A DNA stretch of 44,704 bases from Parvibaculum sp036499025. Its GTDB lineage: Bacteria; Pseudomonadota; Alphaproteobacteria; Parvibaculales; Parvibaculaceae. The stretch is from contig DASYEM010000073.1 of NCBI GenBank assembly GCA_036499025.1, forward strand, positions 1 to 44,704, written 5' to 3'. Below are positions 26,756-33,524 of this stretch, one piece after another. Position 1 is the stretch's first letter, and each line of letters opens with the position of its first letter. A program made the translations under genes and the position numbers. The notes under the pieces are model-generated. The model made no database searches. It worked only from the letters and a program-made list of their open reading frames with translations, and was not told where the DNA came from.

Positions 26756-27369
26756 TGAAAAAATCGATCACCCGCCGCACCGCCCTGTCGCTCGCCGCCA
26801 TGAGCGCCGCGCTTGTCGCCGCGCCGTCGATCCTGCGCGCCGATGCGCCTTACAAGCGCCGCCTGAATATGCAGAGCCTCAATTCCGGCGAGAAGCTCAA
26901 CGTCATCTATTGGGCGGATGGCGAATATATCGAGGATGCGCTGAAGCATATCGACTGGTTCATGCGTGACCTGCGCACGAACGAGAAAACAAAAATGAAT
27001 GTGGCGCTCCTCGATCTTCTCTGGGAGATCGACACGCTGACGCCGTCGCGCGATCCGCTTTACACCATGTCAGGCTACCGCTCGCCGCGCACCAATGCGA
27101 TGCTCGCCTCGACATCTGAAGGCGTCGATCCCGCGAGCTTTCACATGCGCGGCATGGCGATGGACCTGACGCAGGATTTTGGCGATCCGGGCATGATCTA
27201 TCGCGTGGCAAAGAAACTCGGGCGCGGCGGCGCGGGCTTTTATCCGACCAACAAGCCGTTTGTGCATGTCGATGTCGGCCCGCCAGACACATGGGTCTAT
27301 CCAAAAAAAGGCCGCATGGGCCGCTCCGCGGAATATGATCGTATACGGACGGAAAAGCAGAAGAGCTAG
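26755..27369 (+). CDS. DUF882/YcbK-type peptidase M15 family exported protein
   Basis: A 204-residue DUF882 protein, related to zinc D-Ala-D-Ala peptidases. The twin-arginine-like signal SITRRTALSLAA is followed by the core: GYRSPRTNAML near residue 107, HMRGMAMDLT near residue 130 (His-x6-Asp) and FVHVDVGPPDTW near residue 170, giving the metal ligands. With the upstream deacetylase it forms a translationally coupled pair probably acting on the cell wall. ATG 26755 overlaps the stop of the deacetylase; a GTG three bases earlier is also possible. Its 3' end is duplicated 722 bases downstream. Confidence 0.87.
   Translation: MKKSITRRTALSLAAMSAALVAAPSILRADAPYKRRLNMQSLNSGEKLNVIYWADGEYIEDALKHIDWFMRDLRTNEKTKMNVALLDLLWEIDTLTPSRDPLYTMSGYRSPRTNAMLASTSEGVDPASFHMRGMAMDLTQDFGDPGMIYRVAKKLGRGGAGFYPTNKPFVHVDVGPPDTWVYPKKGRMGRSAEYDRIRTEKQKS
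27331..27366 (+). repeat. Left copy of the DUF882-gene 3'-end direct repeat
   Basis: The last 36 coding bases of the DUF882 gene match 28054-28088 with one gap and five mismatches. The final 16 bases GGAAAAGCAGAAGAGC (27351-27366) are identical in the two copies. The stop codon TAG follows immediately. The repeats bracket a 722-base segment with the GIY-YIG and orphan genes. Confidence 0.85.
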
Positions 27370-27611
27370 GATTCTTCACAATCCACGATTTCGAGATTCA
27401 CGCCATCCCTCTTGTTAGCGATCAATTCGCGAATTGATGGTGATAAATGAAACCATTCCCCGCGAACGTGGTCAGATGAGAAGCGGCTGTGCAGCTCCCG
27501 TTCATCGTCGGATGTACCAGGAATGGTTAGAAGTACACGGAGTTCTTTAGGGGAGCCCGTTTGCAATGAGCGGAGGCGCGAGCGCAGATCTTTTGTGAAA
27601 CCAATCTTCAC
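27366..27611 (-). CDS. N-terminally short GIY-YIG/MUG113-type nuclease-like protein (possible pseudogene)
   Basis: An 81-residue protein whose VKIGFTKDLRSRLRSLQTGSP matches the core of GIY-YIG/T5orf172 (MUG113) domains, and EWFHLSP also fits that family. The first strand, with the GIY-type tyrosine, is missing: codons before the GTG at 27611 read FVSGDDER in frame and then hit a stop (27636-27638). It may be a truncated remnant or a reduced protein. It lies 16 bases after the orphan gene, opposite to the DUF882 gene, in AT-richer sequence. Confidence 0.6.
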   Translation of the reverse strand: MKIGFTKDLRSRLRSLQTGSPKELRVLLTIPGTSDDERELHSRFSSDHVRGEWFHLSPSIRELIANKRDGVNLEIVDCEES

Positions 27612-27627
27612 TCGCTCGTCATCTCCA

Positions 27628-28008
27628 CTAACGAATCAGCGATTCTCCATCAACGGATGAACACCAAAGCCCATTAGCCGCGTCTTTTGCTTTCGCTATC
27701 CACTTCTTTTGTTGCGCCTCATTCAAACCGTCAAAGTTATTCAAATCGTCAGAAAACGCACCTATCAGGACTTTGACGAGCAAAAAATCTTCACTCTCGT
27801 AAGCGCCTGCTATTTCATCAACTCTTTCTTGTATTGCCCGGCGAAGAACCTCTGCCTTGCCTTGCTGCAACCATTTCTTTCGTTCGGGCATTCGAAGGTC
27901 ACGCAGCGCTTCAAAATCTGTCAGCAAAATCCAATCTTCAGGAAAATTGGCCATCGGCCATAAGTCCTGAAGAACACAAACGAGATGCTCGAGCGGAAAT
28001 TGGTTCAT
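27628..28008 (-). CDS. Orphan protein in the second island
   Basis: A 126-residue protein I do not recognise. It has no signal peptide or membrane segment, is rich in Leu, Trp and charged residues, and looks helical (LRDLRMPERKKWLQQGKAEV, residues 36-55, then ERVDEIAGAYESEDFLLVKV). An ATG at 28008 with GGAG eight bases upstream supports expression. Codon use and base composition are less GC-rich than the neighbours. It probably forms a two-gene unit with the GIY-YIG-like gene. Confidence 0.65.
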   Translation of the reverse strand: MNQFPLEHLVCVLQDLWPMANFPEDWILLTDFEALRDLRMPERKKWLQQGKAEVLRRAIQERVDEIAGAYESEDFLLVKVLIGAFSDDLNNFDGLNEAQQKKWIAKAKDAANGLWCSSVDGESLIR

Positions 28009-28053
28009 CGGAAACTCCGGATTTTACACTGTAGCCAGCTTATCCGATTCGCA

Positions 28054-28088
28054 GAATTGATCGCGCACGTATGGAAAAGCAGAAGAGC
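28054..28088 (+). repeat. Right copy of the DUF882-gene 3'-end direct repeat
   Basis: Second copy of the DUF882 3' end, sharing GAAT-TGATCG and GGAAAAGCAGAAGAGC (28073-28088) with 27331-27366. The frame continues past the repeat as EKQKSQKRALNG to a stop near 28153, which may be the ancestral C-terminus of the DUF882 protein before insertion. Chance similarity is very unlikely at exactly the end of the upstream gene. Confidence 0.8.
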
Positions 28089-28163
28089 CAAAAGAGAGCG
28101 CTTAATGGCATTGAGGTTTTCCGGGACAACCAGCCCATAAACCACGGCCCATAAAACCGATGT

Positions 28164-28240
28164 CATTGCGAGCGCAAGCGAAGCAATCCAGTCTTCTTCA
28201 CGGCTTTCTGGGTTGCCACGGTCCTTCGGGCCTCGCAATG
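28164..28240 (+). repeat. Dispersed palindromic repeat, CATTGCGAG type
   Basis: CATTGCGAG (28164-28172) pairs with CTCGCAATG (28232-28240), and inside it GCAATCCAG (28183-28191) pairs with CTGGGTTGC (28208-28216) with one wobble. Similar sequences (CATTGCGAGCG...GAAGCAATCCAG) occur as intergenic repeats in many Hyphomicrobiales-like genomes from general knowledge. It lies between the second island and phaB, in a gene-free stretch of about 345 bases (28009-28353). Confidence 0.6.
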
Positions 28241-28278
28241 GCGGAATGATCCATCATCAGCGGCCAGCGATGGCGGGG

Positions 28279-28327
28279 CCTCGTCCTTCGAGACGCATTC
28301 GCGATGCGAATGCTCCTCAGGATGAGG
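28279..28327 (+). repeat. Dispersed palindromic repeat, CCTCGTCCTTCGAGAC type
   Basis: CCTCGTCCTTCGAGACGCATTCGC-like left arm (28279-28302) pairs imperfectly with GCGAATGCTCCTCAGGATGAGG (28306-28327). This is the familiar alphaproteobacterial interspersed element whose reverse complement reads CCTCATCCTGAGGAGC. It ends 26 bases before the phaB stop. Confidence 0.6.
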
Positions 28328-28353
28328 AGAGAGGGATTGATGTCGATTGGTCG

Positions 28354-29079
28354 CTAACCCGAAATATACTGCGCGCCGTTGCAGGTGAGGGTCGTGCCGG
28401 TGATGAAGCCGGATTTCTCGTCGGCGAGAAACGCCACGCAATGCGCGATCTCGTCCGCCTGACCGAGACGCCCGACCGGGATCGACGCGATGATGCTTTC
28501 GAGCACCTTGGGCGGCACGGCCTGAACCATTTCGGTGTCGATGTAGCCGGGCGCGATCACATTGACGGTGATGCCCTTCTTGGCGACTTCCTGCGCCAGC
28601 GCCTTGGTGAAGCCGACCATGCCGGCCTTGGCCGCCGAATAATTGGTCTGGCCCATCTGGCCCTTCTGGCCATTGATCGACGAGATGGAGATGATGCGTC
28701 CAAAACCGCGATCGCGCATCGGACCGATCAGCGGCTGGGTCATGTTGAAAAGCGAGTCGAGATCGGTGGAGATGACTTCGCGCCAGAGCTGGGGCGTCAT
28801 CTTGTGCAACATCGCGTCGCGCGTGATGCCCGCGTTGTTGACGACGATATCAACCGGACCGTATTCCGCTTCAACCGCCGCGATGCCTTTCACGCAGGCG
28901 TCGTAATCGCTGACGTCCCACTTGAAGGCCTTGATGCCCGTTTCTTTCGTGAAGAGCCCGGCGGCGGCGTCATTGCCGCCGTAATTCGCCGCGACCTTGT
29001 GGCCCGCTTCCTTCAACGCAACCGAAATGGCCGCGCCGATGCCGCGCGTTCCGCCGGTGACGATAGCTACCTTGCTCAT
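28354..29079 (-). CDS. phaB: Acetoacetyl-CoA reductase (PhaB-type SDR)
   Basis: NADPH-dependent reduction of acetoacetyl-CoA to (R)-3-hydroxybutyryl-CoA, the monomer for polyhydroxybutyrate. The 241-residue short-chain dehydrogenase has TGGTRGIG near residue 8, NNAG near 83 and the Ser-Tyr-Lys catalytic set in ISISSING and NYSAAKAG. The ATG at 29079 gives MSKVAIVTGG, with GGAG about ten bases upstream. It follows phaA by about 49 bases on the same strand. Confidence 0.93.
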   Translation of the reverse strand: MSKVAIVTGGTRGIGAAISVALKEAGHKVAANYGGNDAAAGLFTKETGIKAFKWDVSDYDACVKGIAAVEAEYGPVDIVVNNAGITRDAMLHKMTPQLWREVISTDLDSLFNMTQPLIGPMRDRGFGRIISISSINGQKGQMGQTNYSAAKAGMVGFTKALAQEVAKKGITVNVIAPGYIDTEMVQAVPPKVLESIIASIPVGRLGQADEIAHCVAFLADEKSGFITGTTLTCNGAQYISG

Positions 29080-29127
29080 ATTCAAATCTTCTCCAAAGCC
29101 GATGCCGAAGCCAGTCGGGGCGAGCGT

Positions 29128-30318
29128 TTAGCCGCGTTCAACGCAGAGAGCAATGCCCATGCCGCCGCCAATGCAAAGCGTCGCAAGACCCTTCTTCGCA
29201 TCGCGCTTTTCCATCTCATGCAGCAGCGTCACGAGAACGCGCGCGCCCGAAGCGCCGATGGGATGACCGATGGCGATGGCGCCGCCATTGACGTTGACCT
29301 TCGAGGTATCCCAACCGAGATCCTTGTTGACCGCCAGCGCCTGCGCGGCGAAAGCCTCGTTGGCCTCGATAAGATCGAGATCGCCGACCGACCAGCCGGC
29401 CTTCTTCAACGCCGCGCGAGAGGCCGGGATCGGCCCCGTGCCCATGATTGCCGGATCGACGCCGGCCTGTGCCCAGGAAACGATGCGGCCGAGAACCTTG
29501 CGGCCTTCTTTTTTGGCGCGATCCGCGCTCATCAGCACCAGCGCCGCCGCGCCGTCATTGATGCCGCTGGCATTCGCCGCCGTGACGGAGCCGCCTTCTT
29601 TCTGGAAAGCCGGCTTCAAACCCTTGATGCCGTCAAGCGTCGTGCCCGGTTTGATATATTCGTCGTCGGAAACGACGGTGTCGCCCTTGCGGGTCTTGAT
29701 CGTGACCGGGACAATCTCATCCTTGAAGCGGCCGGATTTCTGCGCCGCTTCAGCCTTGTTCTGCGAGGCCACAGCAAACGTGTCCTGCTCCTCGCGCGTC
29801 AGCTGCCAGCGCGCGGCGACATTCTCGGCCGTCTGGCCCATGTGATAGCCGTGGAAGGCGTCCCAGAGGCCGTCCTTAATCATCGTATCGGTGAACTGCA
29901 TGTCGCCCATCTTGACGCCGGAGCGCAGATAAGCGGCGTGCGGGGCCATGCTCATGCTTTCCTGACCGCCCGCGACCACGATTTCGCTGTCGCCATTGGC
30001 GATCGCCTGAAAGCCGAGCGCAACGGCGCGGAGACCGGAGCCGCAAAGCTGGTTGACGCCCCAGGCGGGAACTTCGACCGGCAGACCCGCATTGATCGAA
30101 GCCTGACGCGCCGGGTTCTGCCCCTGCCCGGCTTGCAGGATCTGGCCCATGATGACTTCCGAAACCTGATCCTTCGCCACGCCCGCGCGCTCCAGCGCCG
30201 CCGTGATCGCGATTTTTCCGAGCTCATGTGCGGGCAAACTGGACAAGGCGCCGTTGAACGAGCCGACGGGCGTCCGCGCCGCGCCGACAATCACCACATC
30301 GATATCGGATTGGGTCAT
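29128..30318 (-). CDS. phaA: Acetyl-CoA acetyltransferase (beta-ketothiolase)
   Basis: Condenses two acetyl-CoA to acetoacetyl-CoA, the first step to polyhydroxybutyrate. The 396-residue thiolase has the acyl-enzyme Cys92 in NQLCGSG, GHPIGASG with the active His near residue 352, and the second Cys in LCIGGGMG near 382. ATG at 30318 gives MTQSDIDVV and fits family length; the frame to 30561 is unrelated. It leads the phaA-phaB pair; no phaC synthase lies in the window. Confidence 0.94.
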   Translation of the reverse strand: MTQSDIDVVIVGAARTPVGSFNGALSSLPAHELGKIAITAALERAGVAKDQVSEVIMGQILQAGQGQNPARQASINAGLPVEVPAWGVNQLCGSGLRAVALGFQAIANGDSEIVVAGGQESMSMAPHAAYLRSGVKMGDMQFTDTMIKDGLWDAFHGYHMGQTAENVAARWQLTREEQDTFAVASQNKAEAAQKSGRFKDEIVPVTIKTRKGDTVVSDDEYIKPGTTLDGIKGLKPAFQKEGGSVTAANASGINDGAAALVLMSADRAKKEGRKVLGRIVSWAQAGVDPAIMGTGPIPASRAALKKAGWSVGDLDLIEANEAFAAQALAVNKDLGWDTSKVNVNGGAIAIGHPIGASGARVLVTLLHEMEKRDAKKGLATLCIGGGMGIALCVERG

Positions 30319-30426
30319 GATTGAGGTCCTTGGAAAGTTCGCCGTAAGCCGCGCACGCCTGATGCGGGGGCCGTCGCGATCTCGAGCACAATGCCTTAGC
30401 CGGGAAAGACGGTAAACGGATTTCTG

Positions 30427-30458
30427 TGCGATGCAACGCAGGGCTTGCGCATTGCAAC
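30427..30458 (+). promoter_or_regulatory. Candidate PhaR operator between phaA and phaR
   Basis: Two imperfect direct repeats, TGCGATGCAAC (30427-30437) and TGCGCATTGCAAC (30446-30458), spaced 19 bases start to start, sit in the 258-base divergent region. PhaR proteins are known to bind TGC-rich DNA and repress their own and phasin genes, so the position and composition fit. No footprint-like consensus could be checked. Confidence 0.35.
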
Positions 30459-30576
30459 AATACCGCGTCAGAATGCCTCGCGATAATGGGGAAAAGCCCG
30501 GGAGCTTGGAGGCTGCAACGTGAAGCGGCTCGAACTCGCGGATCGGCGCACAAGCCTTCACTGGAGACGAACAGCC

Positions 30577-31200
30577 GTGGCAAAAAAAACCGCTTCAGCG
30601 GATGATGACGTTATCGTCATCAAGAAATATGCGAACCGGCGGCTCTATAACACCGCGACGTCGAGCTATGTCACGCTCGATCACCTGTGCGAAATGGTCA
30701 AGCAGGGCAAGGAATTCACCGTCCACGACGCCAAAACCAACGAAGACATAACGCGTTCGGTGCTCGCACAGATCATTTTCGAAGAAGAAGGCAAGAGCGG
30801 CCAGAACCTGTTGCCGATCAAGTTCCTGCGTCAGCTCATTCGCTTTTATGGCGACAGCCTGCAGGGCTTCATCCCCTCCTATCTCGAACTCAGCATGGAC
30901 AGTTTTTCGCGCGAGCAGGAAAAGCTGCGCGGGCGGCTCGCCAACGCCTTTGGCGGCGGCGCGCGTCTCGGCCAGTTCGAAGAACAGATCCGTCAGAATT
31001 TTGCAATGTTCGACAGCGCCATGCGCATGTTCTCGCCCTTCGCCAACCGGGCGCGCGGCGGCGAGCGCACGGAAGAGGCGGGCGAAAAGCCTGCCGCGAC
31101 CGCCCCGGAGACCGGCGGCTCACGCGATGGCGAGCTTGAAGAGCTGAAGCGTCAACTGGCGGCCATGCAGGCGCAGCTCGAAACTCTGTCGAAGAAGTAA
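30577..31200 (+). CDS. phaR: Polyhydroxyalkanoate synthesis regulator PhaR
   Basis: A 207-residue repressor that binds both DNA and PHA granules. The PHB/PHA accumulation regulator N-terminal domain is clear (VIKKYANRRLYNTATSSY near residues 13-30, then TVHDAKTNEDITRSVL), followed by the PHB_acc domain and a C-terminal coiled coil (LEELKRQLAAMQAQLETLSKK-like, final 21 residues). GTG at 30577 with GGAGA ten bases upstream gives the usual basic start (AKKTA); a GTG at 30520 is an alternative. It diverges from phaA-phaB. Confidence 0.92.
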   Translation: MAKKTASADDDVIVIKKYANRRLYNTATSSYVTLDHLCEMVKQGKEFTVHDAKTNEDITRSVLAQIIFEEEGKSGQNLLPIKFLRQLIRFYGDSLQGFIPSYLELSMDSFSREQEKLRGRLANAFGGGARLGQFEEQIRQNFAMFDSAMRMFSPFANRARGGERTEEAGEKPAATAPETGGSRDGELEELKRQLAAMQAQLETLSKK

Positions 31201-31204
31201 GACG

Positions 31205-32980
31205 TCAAGCGCGCCGGCTTGCCGGGAGCGCGCCCGCCTTGATCGTCGGAAGCTGAAGCACCGGCTCGCCGAGGAAGAACCCTTGCAGATACTCGACGCC
31301 GAAGTCGCGCAGCATGGCGACCTCTTCGGCATTGCCGACCCATTCGGCGACGATGGGCAGGCGGAAATTATGCGCCAGCTCAACCAGCGTGCGAACGAAG
31401 AACTGATTGTCCTGGTTCGTCACCAGATCCTGCACGAAGGATCCGTCGATCTTCACCAGATCGACCTCGATCGTCTTGAGATTGCGGAACGAGGTATAGC
31501 CTGCGCCGAAATCGTCGATGGCCACCTGACAGCCGAGATTGCGCAGCGTCGTCACGAATTCGGCCGAGCCGACGATTTCCTGAAGCGCCACCGTCTCGGT
31601 GATTTCGACAACGAGGCGCGATGCAAGGCTGCGGTCGGCACGCAGCTGCGCGACAAGCGTGTCGAGCCACATGTGATCGCTGGTCGTGCGGCCCGAGACG
31701 TTGAGCGAAAGCTTCACCTCCGGGTGAGCGCGCAACGTCTCCATGGTGAGTTCCATGGCGCGGAAATCGAGAAGACCGATGAGGCCAAGTTTCTCGGCGA
31801 TGGGAACGAAGTTGCCCGCCGCCGCAATCGAGCCATCGGGCTGCACGAGACGGATGAGGCATTCATGCATCATCGTTTCGCCGGTCACCGATGAGACGAC
31901 GGGCTGATAGGCAAGGCAGATGCGGCGTTCGTTCAACGCCGAGACCAGTTCATCCGTCACATTCATATTGTACAGGCGGGTCTTCTCCCGCTCGCGCGAC
32001 GGCGTGTACATCACATAGCTGTCTCGATGCATCTGCTTGGCGACCGTCAGCGCTTCCTCGGCATGGGAAAGCGCCTGCTCAACGGTCTGCGCATGGGCGG
32101 GCAGCGAAACGCAGCCCGCCGAAATCGTTGTCGCCACGGGCCCGCGCGACGTCTGGATGACCTGGTCGCGCACGGAGGCGAGCAAACGCTCGGTGACGGC
32201 GATCAGGCGCTCCTTGCTGCAACCCCGCAACACGAGGCCGAACTTGTTGCCCGAATAACGCCCGACCGCATCGACGCGGCGCGCCAGACCGCGCAAGCGC
32301 TGGCCGACGCCGACGATCACCTCATCGGCGACATCGAAGCCATAGGAATCGTTGATGAGCGTGAGGTTGTCGACCGCGAGCAGCAGGAAGGCGGAGGTGT
32401 TCTTGCCCCGCATCGAGAGATCGAGCGTTTCCTCGAGCGCTTCCTTGAGGCGCATGCGATTGAGCAGGCCCGTCAACTCGTCATAGGTCGAAAGCCGCAC
32501 GAGACGATCTTCGCGCCCACGGCGTTCGTCGATCGACCGCAACACGCCGATGGCGATTTCGGGCGCGCCGTCCGCATCGGCAAACCAGCGCCCACGATCT
32601 TCGATCCAGCGCAGCGCGCCGCTATCGTCTTTCAATTGATATTCGAGTTCGTAAGGCACGCCCGCGCCGCTATCGGTCGCGGTCGATTTCATGATGATGT
32701 CGTTGCGGCTTGATCCCTTTTGGCACACGGCCCGGGCGCTGAAAGCGCAATCGGACGCCACGTCGTCCGCTTTCGCGACGCCGAGCATCTGCTCGACACC
32801 TTCAGCCCAATGAATAACGTCGGATTTGACGACCCAGCGGTAAGCAACGTCGCCCACGGCGCTGGCGGCAGTCGAAAAAAGATCTTCACGACGGCTCAAC
32901 GACTGGGGCGCAATCGCGCCCGCGTCCGCCTCGATGCTTTCAACGATCTTATCGACCGGTTTCTGCGCGTCTCCGTCCAC
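31205..32980 (-). CDS. PAS-GGDEF(degenerate)-EAL protein, probable c-di-GMP phosphodiesterase
   Basis: A 591-residue cytoplasmic protein with a PAS-like region (about 45-150), a GGDEF-fold domain (about 160-330) and an EAL domain (about 345-575). The GGDEF signature is SGNKF (243-247), so cyclase activity is lost. The EAL motif reads ECL (373-375) and other catalytic positions are present: Asn427, Glu459, Asp489-Asp490, Lys510 and Glu546. Phosphodiesterase activity is therefore plausible. No membrane segment is seen. It starts with GTG at 32980 and converges with phaR. Confidence 0.88.
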   Translation of the reverse strand: MDGDAQKPVDKIVESIEADAGAIAPQSLSRREDLFSTAASAVGDVAYRWVVKSDVIHWAEGVEQMLGVAKADDVASDCAFSARAVCQKGSSRNDIIMKSTATDSGAGVPYELEYQLKDDSGALRWIEDRGRWFADADGAPEIAIGVLRSIDERRGREDRLVRLSTYDELTGLLNRMRLKEALEETLDLSMRGKNTSAFLLLAVDNLTLINDSYGFDVADEVIVGVGQRLRGLARRVDAVGRYSGNKFGLVLRGCSKERLIAVTERLLASVRDQVIQTSRGPVATTISAGCVSLPAHAQTVEQALSHAEEALTVAKQMHRDSYVMYTPSREREKTRLYNMNVTDELVSALNERRICLAYQPVVSSVTGETMMHECLIRLVQPDGSIAAAGNFVPIAEKLGLIGLLDFRAMELTMETLRAHPEVKLSLNVSGRTTSDHMWLDTLVAQLRADRSLASRLVVEITETVALQEIVGSAEFVTTLRNLGCQVAIDDFGAGYTSFRNLKTIEVDLVKIDGSFVQDLVTNQDNQFFVRTLVELAHNFRLPIVAEWVGNAEEVAMLRDFGVEYLQGFFLGEPVLQLPTIKAGALPASRRA

Positions 32981-33191
32981 GTCTCTGCCTCACTCGCTCG
33001 ATTGACCCGGCATTCATCGCCGATCCGCCCGTCCTGGGCGGCCCTTTGAGCAATCCTCAGTGTGCTTGACAGGTCTTAATAATCCGCCAAATCTCATGGA
33101 GACTAAAGTTTTAACGAGATTGGTTAACGCGCCGGCGCGCCCGGAATGAGCCGCAATCCGCTGGCAGAGTTCTTGCTCATAGCAGCCTGAG

Positions 33192-33521
33192 ATGGAAAAC
33201 ATTCGACGCATAGGATCGACACGAGCTTCGCAAGCGCCCCGCGCGCGCGACGGCAGAGCTGTTGTCGTGTCGCCGAATGTCCAGGCTGCATCGTCGGCGG
33301 AACCGCGCGCCACGGCCGCGCTTGGCGAGACCGCCATGAACTTCCGTCCCGCCGCGAGCTTCCTCGCCCAATATGTCGATCAGCATTTTCCCTGGCCGCG
33401 CGCGCCGCTCAGGAAAGAGCGCCAGCGCCAAAGCGCGACCCGCGCCTATATCATGGCCGACATGTTGCCGGATCTTCTCGTCGAGACCTTGCGCCTGCGC
33501 CCGGTCGACCGGAAGCTCTGA
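33192..33521 (+). CDS. Small hypothetical protein
   Basis: A 109-residue protein with an unstructured Arg/Ala-rich first half and a conserved-looking second half (FLAQYVDQHFPWPRAPLRK, about 56-74, then a YIMADMLPD helix). It resembles small alphaproteobacterial orphans with no known function. It diverges from the EAL gene across about 210 bases and ends four bases before the convergent gamma-glutamyltransferase gene. The ATG at 33192 has only a weak ribosome site. Confidence 0.6.
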   Translation: MENIRRIGSTRASQAPRARDGRAVVVSPNVQAASSAEPRATAALGETAMNFRPAASFLAQYVDQHFPWPRAPLRKERQRQSATRAYIMADMLPDLLVETLRLRPVDRKL

Positions 33522-33524
33522 CCG

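Noticed and set aside
27366..28088. CRISPR, prophage or insertion sequence in the second island
   Set aside because: No transposase, integrase, regular spacer array or terminal inverted repeats are visible; only the direct repeats of the DUF882 3' end.
28009..28353. Frames on both strands in this gene-free stretch
   Set aside because: They are read-through of the dispersed palindromic repeats and have no ribosome sites.
28213..30324. Long plus-strand frame of 703 codons opposite phaB and phaA
   Set aside because: It is the antisense shadow of two well-supported genes in GC-rich DNA and has no recognisable domain.
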